64,000 bases of DNA from Candidatus Saccharimonadota bacterium (GCA_017460065.1 JAFUBT010000002.1:124001-188000); one strand, 5' to 3'; counted from the first letter of the stretch, positions 1 to 8,044 are shown. Notes: a model not told the origin generated them from the sequence alone. Program-made: numbers and translations.

Positions 1-603
1 GCCCATTGTATCGGTCGATGACGCCATGGCCACTACACCATAACGGCTAACCGTGCCATAAGTCGGCTTGATACCATACACGCCGTTGTAGCTTGCTGGT
101 TGGCGAATCGAACCACCTGTATCGCTCCCCAGCGCAAATTCCACAATACCCAGCGCTACCGCTACGGCCGAACCACCGCTTGAGCCACCTGCCACTCGCG
201 TTGGATCGACGGCATTCTTGGTGGGGCCAAAGTAGGAGTTTTCGGTGCTCGAACCGTGCGCGTAGGCGTCCAAATTACTTCGCCCAATCATAATTGCGCC
301 CTCGGCCTCGATGCGCTTGACCGCCGTAGCGGTGATGGGCGCTGGGAAATTATCCAGCATCTTGGCTGCAGCCGTCGTCACACCATCTGGGCTCAGGTAA
401 TTGTCTTTGAGCGCATAAGGCACGCCCGCCAAGCGGCCGACTTCTTCGCCTCGGGCGATCTTCTCGTCGATTTCGCGGGCCTTTTCGAGTGCTCGCGCCT
501 CATTCATCGAAATAAAACAGTGATAATCTTCGAATTTCTTGGCTTTGTCGAGGGCTTCGCGCACCAAATCGACGGCCTTGGTTGTTTGATTTGCTATCCT
601 CAT
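1..603 (-). CDS. gatA: Glu-tRNA(Gln)/Asp-tRNA(Asn) amidotransferase subunit A, partial
   Basis: The first 201 codons of GatA, cut by the window edge. GatA is the amidase subunit of GatCAB, which releases ammonia from glutamine to convert Glu-tRNA(Gln) to Gln-tRNA(Gln). The amidase-signature catalytic set is visible: Lys66 in ALKDN, Ser141 in the GGSSGGS glycine-serine stretch, and the nucleophile Ser165 in DTGGSIRQPAS. The ATG at 603 overlaps the gatC stop by four bases (ATGA), so translation is coupled. gatB is not in the window. The start is well supported by the overlap and by the family N-terminus. Confidence 0.96.
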   Translation of the reverse strand, partial: MRIANQTTKAVDLVREALDKAKKFEDYHCFISMNEARALEKAREIDEKIARGEEVGRLAGVPYALKDNYLSPDGVTTAAAKMLDNFPAPITATAVKRIEAEGAIMIGRSNLDAYAHGSSTENSYFGPTKNAVDPTRVAGGSSGGSAVAVALGIVEFALGSDTGGSIRQPASYNGVYGIKPTYGTVSRYGVVAMASSTDTMG

Positions 604-887
604 AATACTTTTGGCACCTTTATTTGATGGTCTTCGCATTCTTTGGTCAGAGCCAACAAATCCTCACGCTTGGCCTCGAAATCTTCGATTTCGTCCTCGC
701 GCCAGACATTCTTCATATCAAAACATTGGTAAGTTGGTTCGACGCCCTCTGTATCGAGCTCATCCAATTGGGAGATATAGCCCACGATGTCGCCGAGCTT
801 CTGTTTGAGCGGCTCGATTTCATCTTCCGCGATTGAAATATTCGATAATGTAGCTAAATGCAAAACATCTTCGCGTGTAATAGACAT
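600..887 (-). CDS. gatC: Glu-tRNA(Gln) amidotransferase subunit C
   Basis: A 95-residue GatC, the small stabilising subunit that wraps between GatA and GatB. It has the typical N-terminus (Ile-Thr-Arg-Glu-Asp-Val, then HLATLSNISI) and the family motif leading to a TxGVEPT-like stretch (DTEGVEPTYQC). Normal family length is 90-100 residues. It heads the gatCA operon on the minus strand. An extended -10 box (TGCTATAAT) lies ten bases upstream of the ATG, so the leader is very short. UGA is its stop codon, which supports the standard genetic code. Confidence 0.93.
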   Translation of the reverse strand: MSITREDVLHLATLSNISIAEDEIEPLKQKLGDIVGYISQLDELDTEGVEPTYQCFDMKNVWREDEIEDFEAKREDLLALTKECEDHQIKVPKVL

Positions 888-897
888 AATAACCTTA

Positions 898-906
898 ATT
901 ATAGCA
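898..906 (-). promoter_or_regulatory. Extended -10 promoter of gatCA
   Basis: On the minus strand the bases read TGCTATAAT, an extended -10 element, ten bases before the gatC ATG. The same TGCTATAAT word occurs before several other genes in the window. No clear -35 is needed with an extended -10. It lies just past the murA stop, so gatCA has its own promoter. Confidence 0.6.
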
Positions 907-913
907 TCAAAGC

Positions 914-2455
914 TTAGAAGTCGGATAGGGGTTGAATATCGGCGCCCAGCTTGCCAAGTCGTTGTGCAAAATCCTCATAGCCGCGTGCAATCGAATAGAC
1001 GTTACGCAGAATTGACTGCCCTGGGGCGCATAGCATCGCTAGCATCACCACAACGGCTGGTCGCAGTGCTGGCGGCGCCATCATCTCGGCGGGACGCCAA
1101 TTCGTTGGGCCGGTGACGAAGATTCGGTGCGCATCCAGCAGCTCAATGTTAGCGTTCAGTCGGTTCAACTCGGTGCTGTAAATCGCCCGATTCTCAAATA
1201 CCCAGTCGTGAATCATCGTCCGACCTTCGGCACTGGCTGCAATCAACGAGAAGAAAGGCAAACAGTCAATATTCAGACCGGGGAAGGGCATCGGGTGAAT
1301 CTTGTCGACGGGCGCCACTAGCTTGGATTTGCGAATTTTAACATCCACCAGTTTTGTGCGGCCGTTATCCGAGAGATATTCTGTGCTAATGGTGAACTTT
1401 TGCCCCATCGTGCGTAGAATTTCCAGTTCAATTTCGAGAAAATCAATCGGCAGCCGCTTGATGGTAATCTCCGAATGTGTCGCAATGCCGGCCGCCATAA
1501 AGCTCATCGCTTCAATCGGGTCCTCACTCGGTGTGTACTCAATTTCTTTAGCAATCCGCTTGAGGCCATGCACGGTAATCGTGGTCGTCCCCAGGCCCTC
1601 AAACTTCACGCCCAGCTTTTCGAGGTAAAAACAGACGTCCTGTACCATATAGTTCGGGCTAGCCCCCACGATCTTGGTTTTGCCAGGGTAGAGCGCTGCT
1701 GCCATAATCACGTTTTCGGTCACGGTGTCGCCCCGTTCGGTTAGCACAATCTTCTTGTCCCCGGCATTAGTCGACGTCACCTCGGCCATATAGAAACCGG
1801 GGTTTGACACTGCATCGACTTTTAGCCCAAAGCTTGCCAGGCCGTGCATATGTGGCTCCACTGTCCGTGAGCCCAGCGAGCATCCTCCCGCATAGGGTAG
1901 CTGAAAGTTCTTGAATTTGTGCAGCAATGGCCCCAAAAACATGATAATCGTACGTGTACGGCGCGCCGCTGTTAAATCGAGCGTATCGAGGTTTAGCTTC
2001 TTGGGTGGGATGACCTCCAAGTCGCGTCCGTCATTAATCCAGTTCGCGCGTACGCCAATCGACTCCAGCACCTCGATAATCCGGTAAACTTCTTCAATTC
2101 GCGCCAGATGATGGAACACGGATTTTTCCTCGTTCAATAGTGCCGCACAGAGCAGACCGACTGCGGCGTTCTTTGAAGTATTAATCGTGACGCTACCATG
2201 CAACTCCTTGCCACCGTTAATGCGGTAGCCTTGGTTATTAGTGTCGCCAACCGTCACGATGGGGTATTGCAGGGCGCGACTAATTTTGCGGATTATTTCA
2301 AGAGATGCATTTTGTTTGCCGTGCTCAATCCGGTTAATTGCTGATTGGCTCGTGCCGACTTTCTCGCCGAGCTCGGCCTGAGTCATGTCTTGTCTGGTGC
2401 GGGCGGCCGCAATCAGTCGGCCGATTTCCACCATATAATTAGCGCGCTGTTTCAT
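914..2455 (-). CDS. murA: MurA (UDP-GlcNAc enolpyruvyl transferase) with N-terminal XRE helix-turn-helix
   Basis: A 513-residue fusion. Residues about 8-66 are a Cro/C1-type helix-turn-helix (AELGEKVGTSQSAINRIEHG). From about residue 76 onward the protein is MurA, which transfers enolpyruvate from PEP to UDP-GlcNAc in the first committed step of peptidoglycan synthesis. Lys95-Asn96 match the conserved KN of MurA, and Cys192 in AGGCSLGSR matches the fosfomycin-target catalytic Cys (Cys115 in E. coli). MurA alone is about 420 residues, so the extra length equals the HTH. A TATATT box ends six bases before the ATG, predicting a leaderless mRNA. I infer possible autoregulation; the sequence does not prove it. 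Confidence 0.93.
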   Translation of the reverse strand: MKQRANYMVEIGRLIAAARTRQDMTQAELGEKVGTSQSAINRIEHGKQNASLEIIRKISRALQYPIVTVGDTNNQGYRINGGKELHGSVTINTSKNAAVGLLCAALLNEEKSVFHHLARIEEVYRIIEVLESIGVRANWINDGRDLEVIPPKKLNLDTLDLTAARRTRTIIMFLGPLLHKFKNFQLPYAGGCSLGSRTVEPHMHGLASFGLKVDAVSNPGFYMAEVTSTNAGDKKIVLTERGDTVTENVIMAAALYPGKTKIVGASPNYMVQDVCFYLEKLGVKFEGLGTTTITVHGLKRIAKEIEYTPSEDPIEAMSFMAAGIATHSEITIKRLPIDFLEIELEILRTMGQKFTISTEYLSDNGRTKLVDVKIRKSKLVAPVDKIHPMPFPGLNIDCLPFFSLIAASAEGRTMIHDWVFENRAIYSTELNRLNANIELLDAHRIFVTGPTNWRPAEMMAPPALRPAVVVMLAMLCAPGQSILRNVYSIARGYEDFAQRLGKLGADIQPLSDF

Positions 2456-2552
2456 GGTTAAAATATATCATCAAACGCATAAAAATCGCAATATAGCCGT
2501 GAAATATCTGCCAAAAAGTTCGTGAAAATAGCGTTGTAATCCCACCCCTGAT

Positions 2553-2568
2553 ACGCTATATCTAGCGT
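2553..2568. promoter_or_regulatory. Distal NrdR-box-like palindrome
   Basis: The 16-base near-palindrome acgctatatctagcgt resembles the NrdR box. It is 77 bases (centre to centre) upstream of the promoter-proximal box pair and so may be an extra or vestigial site. Confidence 0.5.
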
Positions 2569-2610
2569 GTGGTTATGTGAAAATCGCATATCTGTTCGTT
2601 GTTGTATTAT

Positions 2611-2678
2611 TTACAATTTTGCTTGCAAACCACTATATATAGCGTTACCATAATAACAACGCACGCTAAATGTAGTGC
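2611..2678 (+). promoter_or_regulatory. nrdDG promoter overlapped by a pair of NrdR boxes
   Basis: A possible -35 TTACAA (2611-2616) and -10 TATATA (2634-2639) are separated by 17 bases. Two NrdR-box-like palindromes lie here: ccactatatatagcgt (2630-2645), covering the -10, and acgctaaatgtagtgc (2663-2678). Their centres are 33 bases apart, close to the roughly three-turn spacing known for paired NrdR boxes. NrdR is the ATP/dATP-sensing repressor of ribonucleotide reductase genes. The nrdR gene itself is not in the window. Confidence 0.7.
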
Positions 2679-2736
2679 AAAGTATATTCCAAAACAAACA
2701 GATATTTTTTTAACACCATAAACATACGGAGGTATT

Positions 2737-5085
2737 ATGTTTAAGTCTATTCGCAAACGTGATGGCAAGGTTACTGCATTTAAAGCCGACAAAATCACCG
2801 AGGCCATTGCGAAAGCTGGTGCCGCTACAGGTGAATTTGGCTATGATCGTGCGCAGCACATTTCCGACAAAGTCGTGCGCGTTGCTCAGACCGAAATCAA
2901 GAGCCGTATCCCCACTGTTGAACAGATTCAAGACATCGTCGAGAAGGTCTTGATGGAGTCCGCTTTCAAAAAGACCGCGAAGGCCTACATTGAATACCGT
3001 GGCGAGCGCAACCGCGTCCGTAGTGCCAAAACTAAGCTCATGCAGACTTATAACACTATCTCCGAGGCTGACGCCGAAGAGGACTCCGACGTCAAGCGTG
3101 GCAACGCTAACGTCGACGGTAACTCCGCCATGGGCAAGATGCTCCAGTTTGGCGCCGAAGGCTCCAAGGAGTACGCCAAGGTTTGCATCCTCAAGCCCGA
3201 ATTCTCCCATGCGCACGACAACGGCGACATCCATATTCATGACCTCGATTTCTTGGCCACCGGCACCCTCACTTGCTGCCAGACCGACCCACTCAAGCTG
3301 TTCGAAAAGGGCTTTAACACCGGTCACGGCTTCTTGCGCACGCCACAATCCATTGGTACAGCCGCTGCACTTGCTGCTATTATCTTGCAGGCCAACCAAA
3401 ACGAACAGCACGGCGGTCAGTCTATCCCAAATTTCGACTACGCCATGGCTCCGTCCGTCAACAAAACCTTCCGCAAATCACTCAAAGAAAACCTCAAGAA
3501 ATACGAGGAATTCACCGGCAAAGAATTGAAGGCTAAAATCGCTGACGACACCACTTTTGGTGACGCCCCGAAGTTAAAGAAGGCCAAAGTCCCAGCCAGC
3601 GTCATCAAGGCCGCAACCGAGGATACCGAGCACCAGACACTCCAAGCCATGGAGGGCTTTATCCACAACCTCAACACCATGCACAGCCGCGCCGGTGCCC
3701 AGGTGCCATTTACCAGTATCAACTTTGGCACCGACACCACCCCCGAAGGCCGCCTCGTCAGCAAAATGCTCCTTGAGGCCACGATGAATGGTCTCGGTCA
3801 CCACGAAACGCCGATTTTTCCAATTTCAATCTTCAAGGTCAAAGAGGGCGTCAACTACAACCCAGGCGACCCAAATTATGACCTCTTTAAACGTTCGATG
3901 GAAGTTTCTGCCAAGCGTCTTTTCCCGAACTTTACTTTTATCGATGCGCCATTCAATCTCCAATATTACAAGCCAGGCGATTATCGCACCGAAATTGCCA
4001 CCATGGGCTGCCGCACGCGTGTCTTTAGCTCAATCTTCAAAGAGACCGACGGCATTGTGACCGGTCGTGGCAACTGCTCCTTTACGACTATTAACCTTGT
4101 TCGTATCGGCATCAAGCACGGTATTTGCCTCGGCGAGCGCAAAAAACCCGATTGGGACGGCTTCTACAAAGAACTCGAAGAAAAAATGCAACTTTGTGCC
4201 AACCAGCTGATGGAACGCTACGAATTCCAGGCCAACCAAAAGGTCAAGAACTTCCCATTCTTGATGGGGCAGGGCAACTGGGTCGGCAGCGACAAGCTTG
4301 GCCCCAACGACAAACTCCGCGATGTTATTAAGCATGGTACGCTCTCAATTGGTTTCATTGGCCTCGCCGAAACACTCGTCGCAATGACTGGCAAGCACCA
4401 CGGCGAATCGGCCGAAAGCCAAGAACTTGGCCTCGATATCATTGGTCGGATGCGCGAACTCTGTGACGAATACGCCAAGAAATACAAATTAAACTTCTCG
4501 CTCTTGGCCACTCCGGCCGAGGGTCTCGCTGGCCGCTTTACTCGTATGGACCGCAAAGAATACGGTACCATCCCTGGTGTTACTGATCGCGATTTTTACA
4601 CCAACTCCTTCCATGTGCCGGTGTATTATCCGATTTCTGCTTTCGATAAAATCGACCTCGAGGCGCCATATCACGCCCTCTGCAATGCAGGTCATATCAC
4701 CTATATCGAGATGGACGGCGATCCTAGCGACAATATCGAAGCCTTCGAATCAGTGATTCGCCACATGAAAGAAGCCGGCATCGGCTATGGCTCCGTCAAC
4801 CACCCCGTCGACCGTGACCCTGTCTGCGGTTTTGCTGGCATCATCGAAGGCGATGTGTGTCCTAGCTGCGGCCGCCGCGAAACTGATGGCGAATTTGGCT
4901 TCGAGCGTCTCCGTCGCATTACCGGTTACCTCGTCGGCTCGCTTGAGCGTTGGAATGACGGCAAAAAGGCCGAAGAAGCCGCCCGCGTCAAACACAACGT
5001 CGCCGTCGGCCAGTACGACGTCAAGACCAAAGTCAAACGAGAATCCAAGAAAGCCGCCCAAAAGGCCGCTCTTGGCAAAGCCTAA
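2737..5085 (+). CDS. nrdD: Anaerobic (class III) ribonucleoside-triphosphate reductase
   Basis: A 782-residue oxygen-sensitive reductase making dNTPs with a glycyl radical. Residues 1-90 form an ATP-cone (allosteric) domain starting MFKSIRKRDGKV. The radical site is Gly730 in RRITGYLVG. The zinc site near the C-terminus has Cys697, Cys708 and Cys711 but Asp694 where a fourth Cys (DRCPxCG) is usual. Active-site region motifs TLTCCQTDP and MGCRTRVF are present. The C-terminal tail after the radical Gly is about 52 residues, Lys/Ala-rich and longer than usual. A GGAGG site precedes the ATG. nrdG follows two bases after the stop. Confidence 0.96.
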   Translation: MFKSIRKRDGKVTAFKADKITEAIAKAGAATGEFGYDRAQHISDKVVRVAQTEIKSRIPTVEQIQDIVEKVLMESAFKKTAKAYIEYRGERNRVRSAKTKLMQTYNTISEADAEEDSDVKRGNANVDGNSAMGKMLQFGAEGSKEYAKVCILKPEFSHAHDNGDIHIHDLDFLATGTLTCCQTDPLKLFEKGFNTGHGFLRTPQSIGTAAALAAIILQANQNEQHGGQSIPNFDYAMAPSVNKTFRKSLKENLKKYEEFTGKELKAKIADDTTFGDAPKLKKAKVPASVIKAATEDTEHQTLQAMEGFIHNLNTMHSRAGAQVPFTSINFGTDTTPEGRLVSKMLLEATMNGLGHHETPIFPISIFKVKEGVNYNPGDPNYDLFKRSMEVSAKRLFPNFTFIDAPFNLQYYKPGDYRTEIATMGCRTRVFSSIFKETDGIVTGRGNCSFTTINLVRIGIKHGICLGERKKPDWDGFYKELEEKMQLCANQLMERYEFQANQKVKNFPFLMGQGNWVGSDKLGPNDKLRDVIKHGTLSIGFIGLAETLVAMTGKHHGESAESQELGLDIIGRMRELCDEYAKKYKLNFSLLATPAEGLAGRFTRMDRKEYGTIPGVTDRDFYTNSFHVPVYYPISAFDKIDLEAPYHALCNAGHITYIEMDGDPSDNIEAFESVIRHMKEAGIGYGSVNHPVDRDPVCGFAGIIEGDVCPSCGRRETDGEFGFERLRRITGYLVGSLERWNDGKKAEEAARVKHNVAVGQYDVKTKVKRESKKAAQKAALGKA

Positions 5086-5087
5086 AT

Positions 5088-5630
5088 ATGAAAACCACTC
5101 AAACCAACACACTGTGTGACCCCCAGATGGATGTGCCAGACGGCTACATCCGTCTCTCGGGCGACCTTGAACATGACAGCATCGTTAATGGCCCCGGCCT
5201 GCGTGCTGTGCTCTGGACGCAGGGCTGTCGCCAACATTGTCCCGGCTGCCAGAATCCCGAAACTTGGACCGAAGAAGCTGGCGTTGGCGCCCTCGTCAAA
5301 ATCGATAAAGTCAAAGACGAACTTCGCAAACTCAAGGGGCAGAGTGGCATCACCTTCTGTGGCGGTGAGCCACTTTTGCAGGCCAAAGCTTGCCTCGAAA
5401 TCGCTCGTTTTTGCAAGGCCGAGCTGGGCTGGAATGTTTGGTCCTTCACTGGTTTAATTTTTGAACACCTGCCACACGAAGGCCCGGTTTGGGACTTCGT
5501 CTGCGAACTTGACGCTCTCATCGACGGCCCCTTTATCTTGTCGCAGCGCGATTTAACCATGAAATTCCGTGGTAGCCGCAACCAGCGGATTCTGCACCTT
5601 GACCACGGCCAAATCGTCTCGCAAGAATAA
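5088..5630 (+). CDS. nrdG: Anaerobic ribonucleotide reductase activating protein
   Basis: A 180-residue radical-SAM activase that installs the glycyl radical on NrdD. The [4Fe-4S]-binding CxxxCxxC motif is CRQHCPGC, followed by the family stretch QNPETW and a GGEPLLQ SAM-site motif. It forms a two-gene operon with nrdD. The first 15 or so residues before DGYIRLSG are not obviously conserved, so the start could be slightly downstream. The stop codon directly abuts the stop of the convergent gene at 5631. Confidence 0.94.
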   Translation: MKTTQTNTLCDPQMDVPDGYIRLSGDLEHDSIVNGPGLRAVLWTQGCRQHCPGCQNPETWTEEAGVGALVKIDKVKDELRKLKGQSGITFCGGEPLLQAKACLEIARFCKAELGWNVWSFTGLIFEHLPHEGPVWDFVCELDALIDGPFILSQRDLTMKFRGSRNQRILHLDHGQIVSQE

Positions 5631-6104
5631 CTAGCTAATCAAACCAAACAAGCCAAACGAAATCGCTAGCATAATCGTGCCTGCCAGCAATACGCCACCG
5701 ACTACTGCTGTCATGGTCTTCTTGAACTCCAAGCCCAAGAAGCTCGCCGCCAAAGTCCCCGTCCATGCGCCGGTGCCAGGTATCGGGATGCCGACAAAAA
5801 GCAGCAGAGCCACATATATGCCATGATGCGCCTTGTTTTGCAACTTCTCGCCGCCTTTTTCACCCTTGCTCGCGCAAAATTCGCAGAATTTGCGCAACCA
5901 TTCAACCTTACTAGTAGTGCCACGTTTCAGCAAATCTTGGGCAAACAAGAAGATAAACGGCATCGGAATCAAGTTGCCAATCATCGCTGTGAGTAGCGCC
6001 GGCACCTCTGGCAGATCCATCCCCGCCGCAATCGGAATTGCGCCCCGCAGCTCTACTAACGGCAACATCGAGACAATCAATACGACAAAAAACTTTTGTA
6101 ACAT
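5631..6104 (-). CDS. Small multidrug export family (COG2426-like) membrane protein
   Basis: A 157-residue polytopic membrane protein with the signature of the 'putative small multi-drug export' family: ELRGAIPIAAG after the first membrane segment and GTGAWTGTLAA in the middle. The family is named for export but its substrate is not established. I chose the ATG at 6104 rather than an upstream GTG at 6134 because a TATAAT box (6112-6117) ends seven bases before it, predicting a leaderless mRNA. It is convergent with nrdG. Confidence 0.78.
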   Translation of the reverse strand: MLQKFFVVLIVSMLPLVELRGAIPIAAGMDLPEVPALLTAMIGNLIPMPFIFLFAQDLLKRGTTSKVEWLRKFCEFCASKGEKGGEKLQNKAHHGIYVALLLFVGIPIPGTGAWTGTLAASFLGLEFKKTMTAVVGGVLLAGTIMLAISFGLFGLIS

Positions 6105-6144
6105 TAGCTTTATTATACTAAAGCCTACCGTCACGCGGTCATAG

Positions 6145-6170
6145 AAAAAGCCCCGATTTGCATCGGGGCT
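6145..6170 (-). terminator. Intrinsic terminator for the 6187-6420 gene
   Basis: On the minus strand an AGCCCCGATGC/AAATCGGGGCT hairpin is followed by five T residues. It sits directly after the stop of the small membrane protein gene. Confidence 0.85.
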
Positions 6171-6186
6171 AGGGTTGTACTGGATT

Positions 6187-6420
6187 TTATATCGAGAAGG
6201 TCGTTACGAAATAAACTAACAGCGCAATGATTGTAACGCATAGGACGGACGACAGCGTAACTGCCGAACCGAGCGCGGCTTCTTTGGGGGCCATTCCCAT
6301 AGGGGCCATCTCGATGTTTTCTGCAATGCCGCACGTTGCCAACGCAGAGCCGAACAGTATCCACGCGGCCACCACTACGATAATCGCCCAACTCGTCAGA
6401 TGATCGGTAAAAATACTCAT
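6187..6420 (-). CDS. Small two-helix membrane protein, unknown function
   Basis: A 77-residue protein with two hydrophobic helices (about residues 12-32 and 52-74) joined by a Met/Pro-rich loop containing MAPMGMAPKEAA. I do not recognise the family; the helical-hairpin shape with a glycine/alanine-rich first helix recalls ATP synthase c-like or holin-like proteins, but no diagnostic residue is seen. The start at 6420 is fixed by an AGGAGG site seven to eight bases upstream; a longer reading from 6453 lacks this. An extended -10 at 6521-6529 gives a leader of about 95 bases, so it is regulated differently from the leaderless neighbours. Confidence 0.7.
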   Translation of the reverse strand: MSIFTDHLTSWAIIVVVAAWILFGSALATCGIAENIEMAPMGMAPKEAALGSAVTLSSVLCVTIIALLVYFVTTFSI

Positions 6421-6520
6421 ACTGCGAACCTCCTCAAGACTCTGGGACAGCACCGCTTTGGCGGCGGCAAACCAACTACAACAAAGGGACGACTCAGACT
6501 TTCAACCTGAGCATTTCCTT

Positions 6521-6529
6521 ATTATAGCA
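6521..6529 (-). promoter_or_regulatory. Extended -10 promoter with long leader
   Basis: Minus-strand TGCTATAAT. Transcription would begin near 6514, leaving about 95 bases before the ATG at 6420. The leader contains a short stem (CTCAG...CTGAG) and then an AGGAGG site. Confidence 0.55.
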
Positions 6530-6624
6530 TAAAAGTGCGAAAAACACAAGCATAACATGTATTCTTGAGTTATTTTGCACACAAGGTGGGCTTATTCGAA
6601 TATTTAAGATACAATTATCTCTGC

Positions 6625-7032
6625 ATGCAAGGTAAGAAATCTACAGTTCCAGTATATGTCGATTCTAGAATCAAGAATGTTTTGCCGCACGAAATGCATA
6701 GTGCGCTTGCTCTGGGCAAGGCTGGGTACAAAGTTAAATTCTTGGCCCCGCGTATCGTTTCAAAAACGGCCGATGCGTATGTGAATGGCGTATTATTTGA
6801 ATTTAAATCTCCGGAGGGCTCTTCGAGCCGTTCCATCGAGCATATTCTAAAGAAAGCGGCTAAGCAATCTCCGAATGTCGTAATCGATTCATCCCGTGTA
6901 AAGAATATGCGCGACCGCAGCATTCGAAATTTCCTCATTACCTGGCTCAAATCTAATCGCACCGGAACTAAACGCATTCTCTTTATTAATCGTAATGGCG
7001 ACGTCATTGACATAAACGAATTAGTACGCTAA
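6625..7032 (+). CDS. Orphan nuclease-like protein resembling CdiA C-terminal tRNase domains
   Basis: A 135-residue protein if it starts at the ATG at 6625, nine bases after a TACAAT box (a 155-residue reading from 6565 is possible). The pattern ADAYVNGVLFEFKSPEG, then an Ala-Lys-Gln helix (KKAAKQSPN) and VVIDSS is like the tRNA-nuclease domains found at the C-termini of CdiA and related polymorphic toxins, in which the FEFK acidic-x-Lys pair would be catalytic. That is recognition from memory, not a search. It stands alone: no toxin N-terminal domain and no obvious immunity gene follow. It is followed by a strong terminator. Confidence 0.6.
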   Translation: MQGKKSTVPVYVDSRIKNVLPHEMHSALALGKAGYKVKFLAPRIVSKTADAYVNGVLFEFKSPEGSSSRSIEHILKKAAKQSPNVVIDSSRVKNMRDRSIRNFLITWLKSNRTGTKRILFINRNGDVIDINELVR

Positions 7033-7046
7033 AATTATAGTATCGA

Positions 7047-7092
7047 AGCCCTGGAGGGTGTGCATGCACCAAGCCCGGAGCTTCTTTTTTTA
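7047..7092 (+). terminator. Intrinsic terminator with nested stem
   Basis: Outer stem GAAGC/GCTTC, a second CTGG/CCGG block and an inner GGTG/CACC stem around TGCA, followed by seven T residues. It ends the nuclease-like gene and faces the convergent Ltp gene. Confidence 0.75.
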
Positions 7093-7126
7093 CGGCTTCG
7101 CTCACGCCACTCATTTTTTCTTACGA

Positions 7127-7819
7127 TTAATCCGGCAAATTATCTATCGCGTATTGGGCTTCTTCGGCGGTAAAACCCTCGCCATATTCTGACGTTAGCT
7201 GATCATATATCTTAGACTTCGACATGTGCATATTTTCTTGATACGATTTAGCTTTTGCTAATGCATTAGCTTTGTAGTCGGCGAGCAAATTATCTATCGC
7301 GTATTGAGCGTCTTCTGCGGAAAACCCCTCACCGTATTCAGAGGTTAATTGGCCATATATCTTTGATTTTGACATATGCATATTGTCGGAATAAGACTTT
7401 GCTTTCGTAAGTGCATTTTTCTGACTCATTGTTGGTTCTTTCCCCAGCGAATACGTTACGGTAAGCGTAGTTCCTTTGCAGACTTTTTCTCCGGGATTAA
7501 TGCTCTGAGAAACCATTGCCCCTTGCGCTATCGTGTCTGAATAGCTAGCGTCGCCAACTTTATAGTTTAAGCTATTATCCCTAGCCCATTTTGCTATATC
7601 GTTGGCCCCCATAGAGCTTAAATCTACGATTTCGATTTTTTCATCATCCGAGCATTCAGAAGATACGGAAGGCGAGCCACCATTTGAACTGTTGTTTGTG
7701 CCCGTCTTCGTGGAACCACCTCCAACTCCAATAATCAACACCAATACAACTATTACCCAGAACCACCATTTCTTAAAAATAGGTGTTTTCTCGGTTTTGC
7801 TAGCGTTTTTATCGCTCAT
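7127..7819 (-). CDS. Membrane-anchored PASTA plus double Ltp-repeat surface protein
   Basis: A 230-residue protein: cytoplasmic N-terminus, one membrane helix (about 17-37), a Gly/Ser-rich linker, a PASTA domain (about 62-130) and two near-identical Ltp repeats of about 44 residues (KAKSYxxNMHMSKSKIY...GEGF). Ltp repeats are named for the host cell surface-exposed lipoprotein of a Streptococcus thermophilus phage that blocks DNA injection by other phages; they are common in Actinobacteria and Firmicutes. No lipobox Cys is seen after the helix, so it is anchored by the helix, not lipid. A GGAGG site precedes the ATG and an extended -10 (TGCTATACT) lies about 30 bases further up. Confidence 0.82.
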   Translation of the reverse strand: MSDKNASKTEKTPIFKKWWFWVIVVLVLIIGVGGGSTKTGTNNSSNGGSPSVSSECSDDEKIEIVDLSSMGANDIAKWARDNSLNYKVGDASYSDTIAQGAMVSQSINPGEKVCKGTTLTVTYSLGKEPTMSQKNALTKAKSYSDNMHMSKSKIYGQLTSEYGEGFSAEDAQYAIDNLLADYKANALAKAKSYQENMHMSKSKIYDQLTSEYGEGFTAEEAQYAIDNLPD

Positions 7820-7967
7820 TATTAAACCTCCGCTCCATTTTGTAATAGCACTTAAAGTATAGCATGGCGCATCATAGTAGTACTGTTTTTTACATCAAAG
7901 AAAGAACAAAAAAACACGCTTCAGCGGCGCATTTTTTATAGAAAAGAATTTATTTGCAAATCCGGAA

Positions 7968-8044
7968 TGGTGGACCCTACTGGGCTCGAACCAGTGACCT
8001 TACGAATGTGAATCGTACGCTCTAGCCAACTGAGCTAAGGGTCC
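7968..8044 (-). tRNA. tRNA-Val (CAC)
   Basis: Cloverleaf with acceptor GGACCCT/AGGGTCC, D-arm GCTCAGTTGGCTAGAGC, anticodon stem TACGA/TCGTA with loop TTCACAT (anticodon CAC), T-loop GGTTCGAGCC, and an encoded CCA. Confidence 0.95.

Noticed and set aside
2710-3411. 233-residue minus-strand frame inside nrdD
   Set aside because: Antisense shadow caused by strong codon bias; nrdD is certain.
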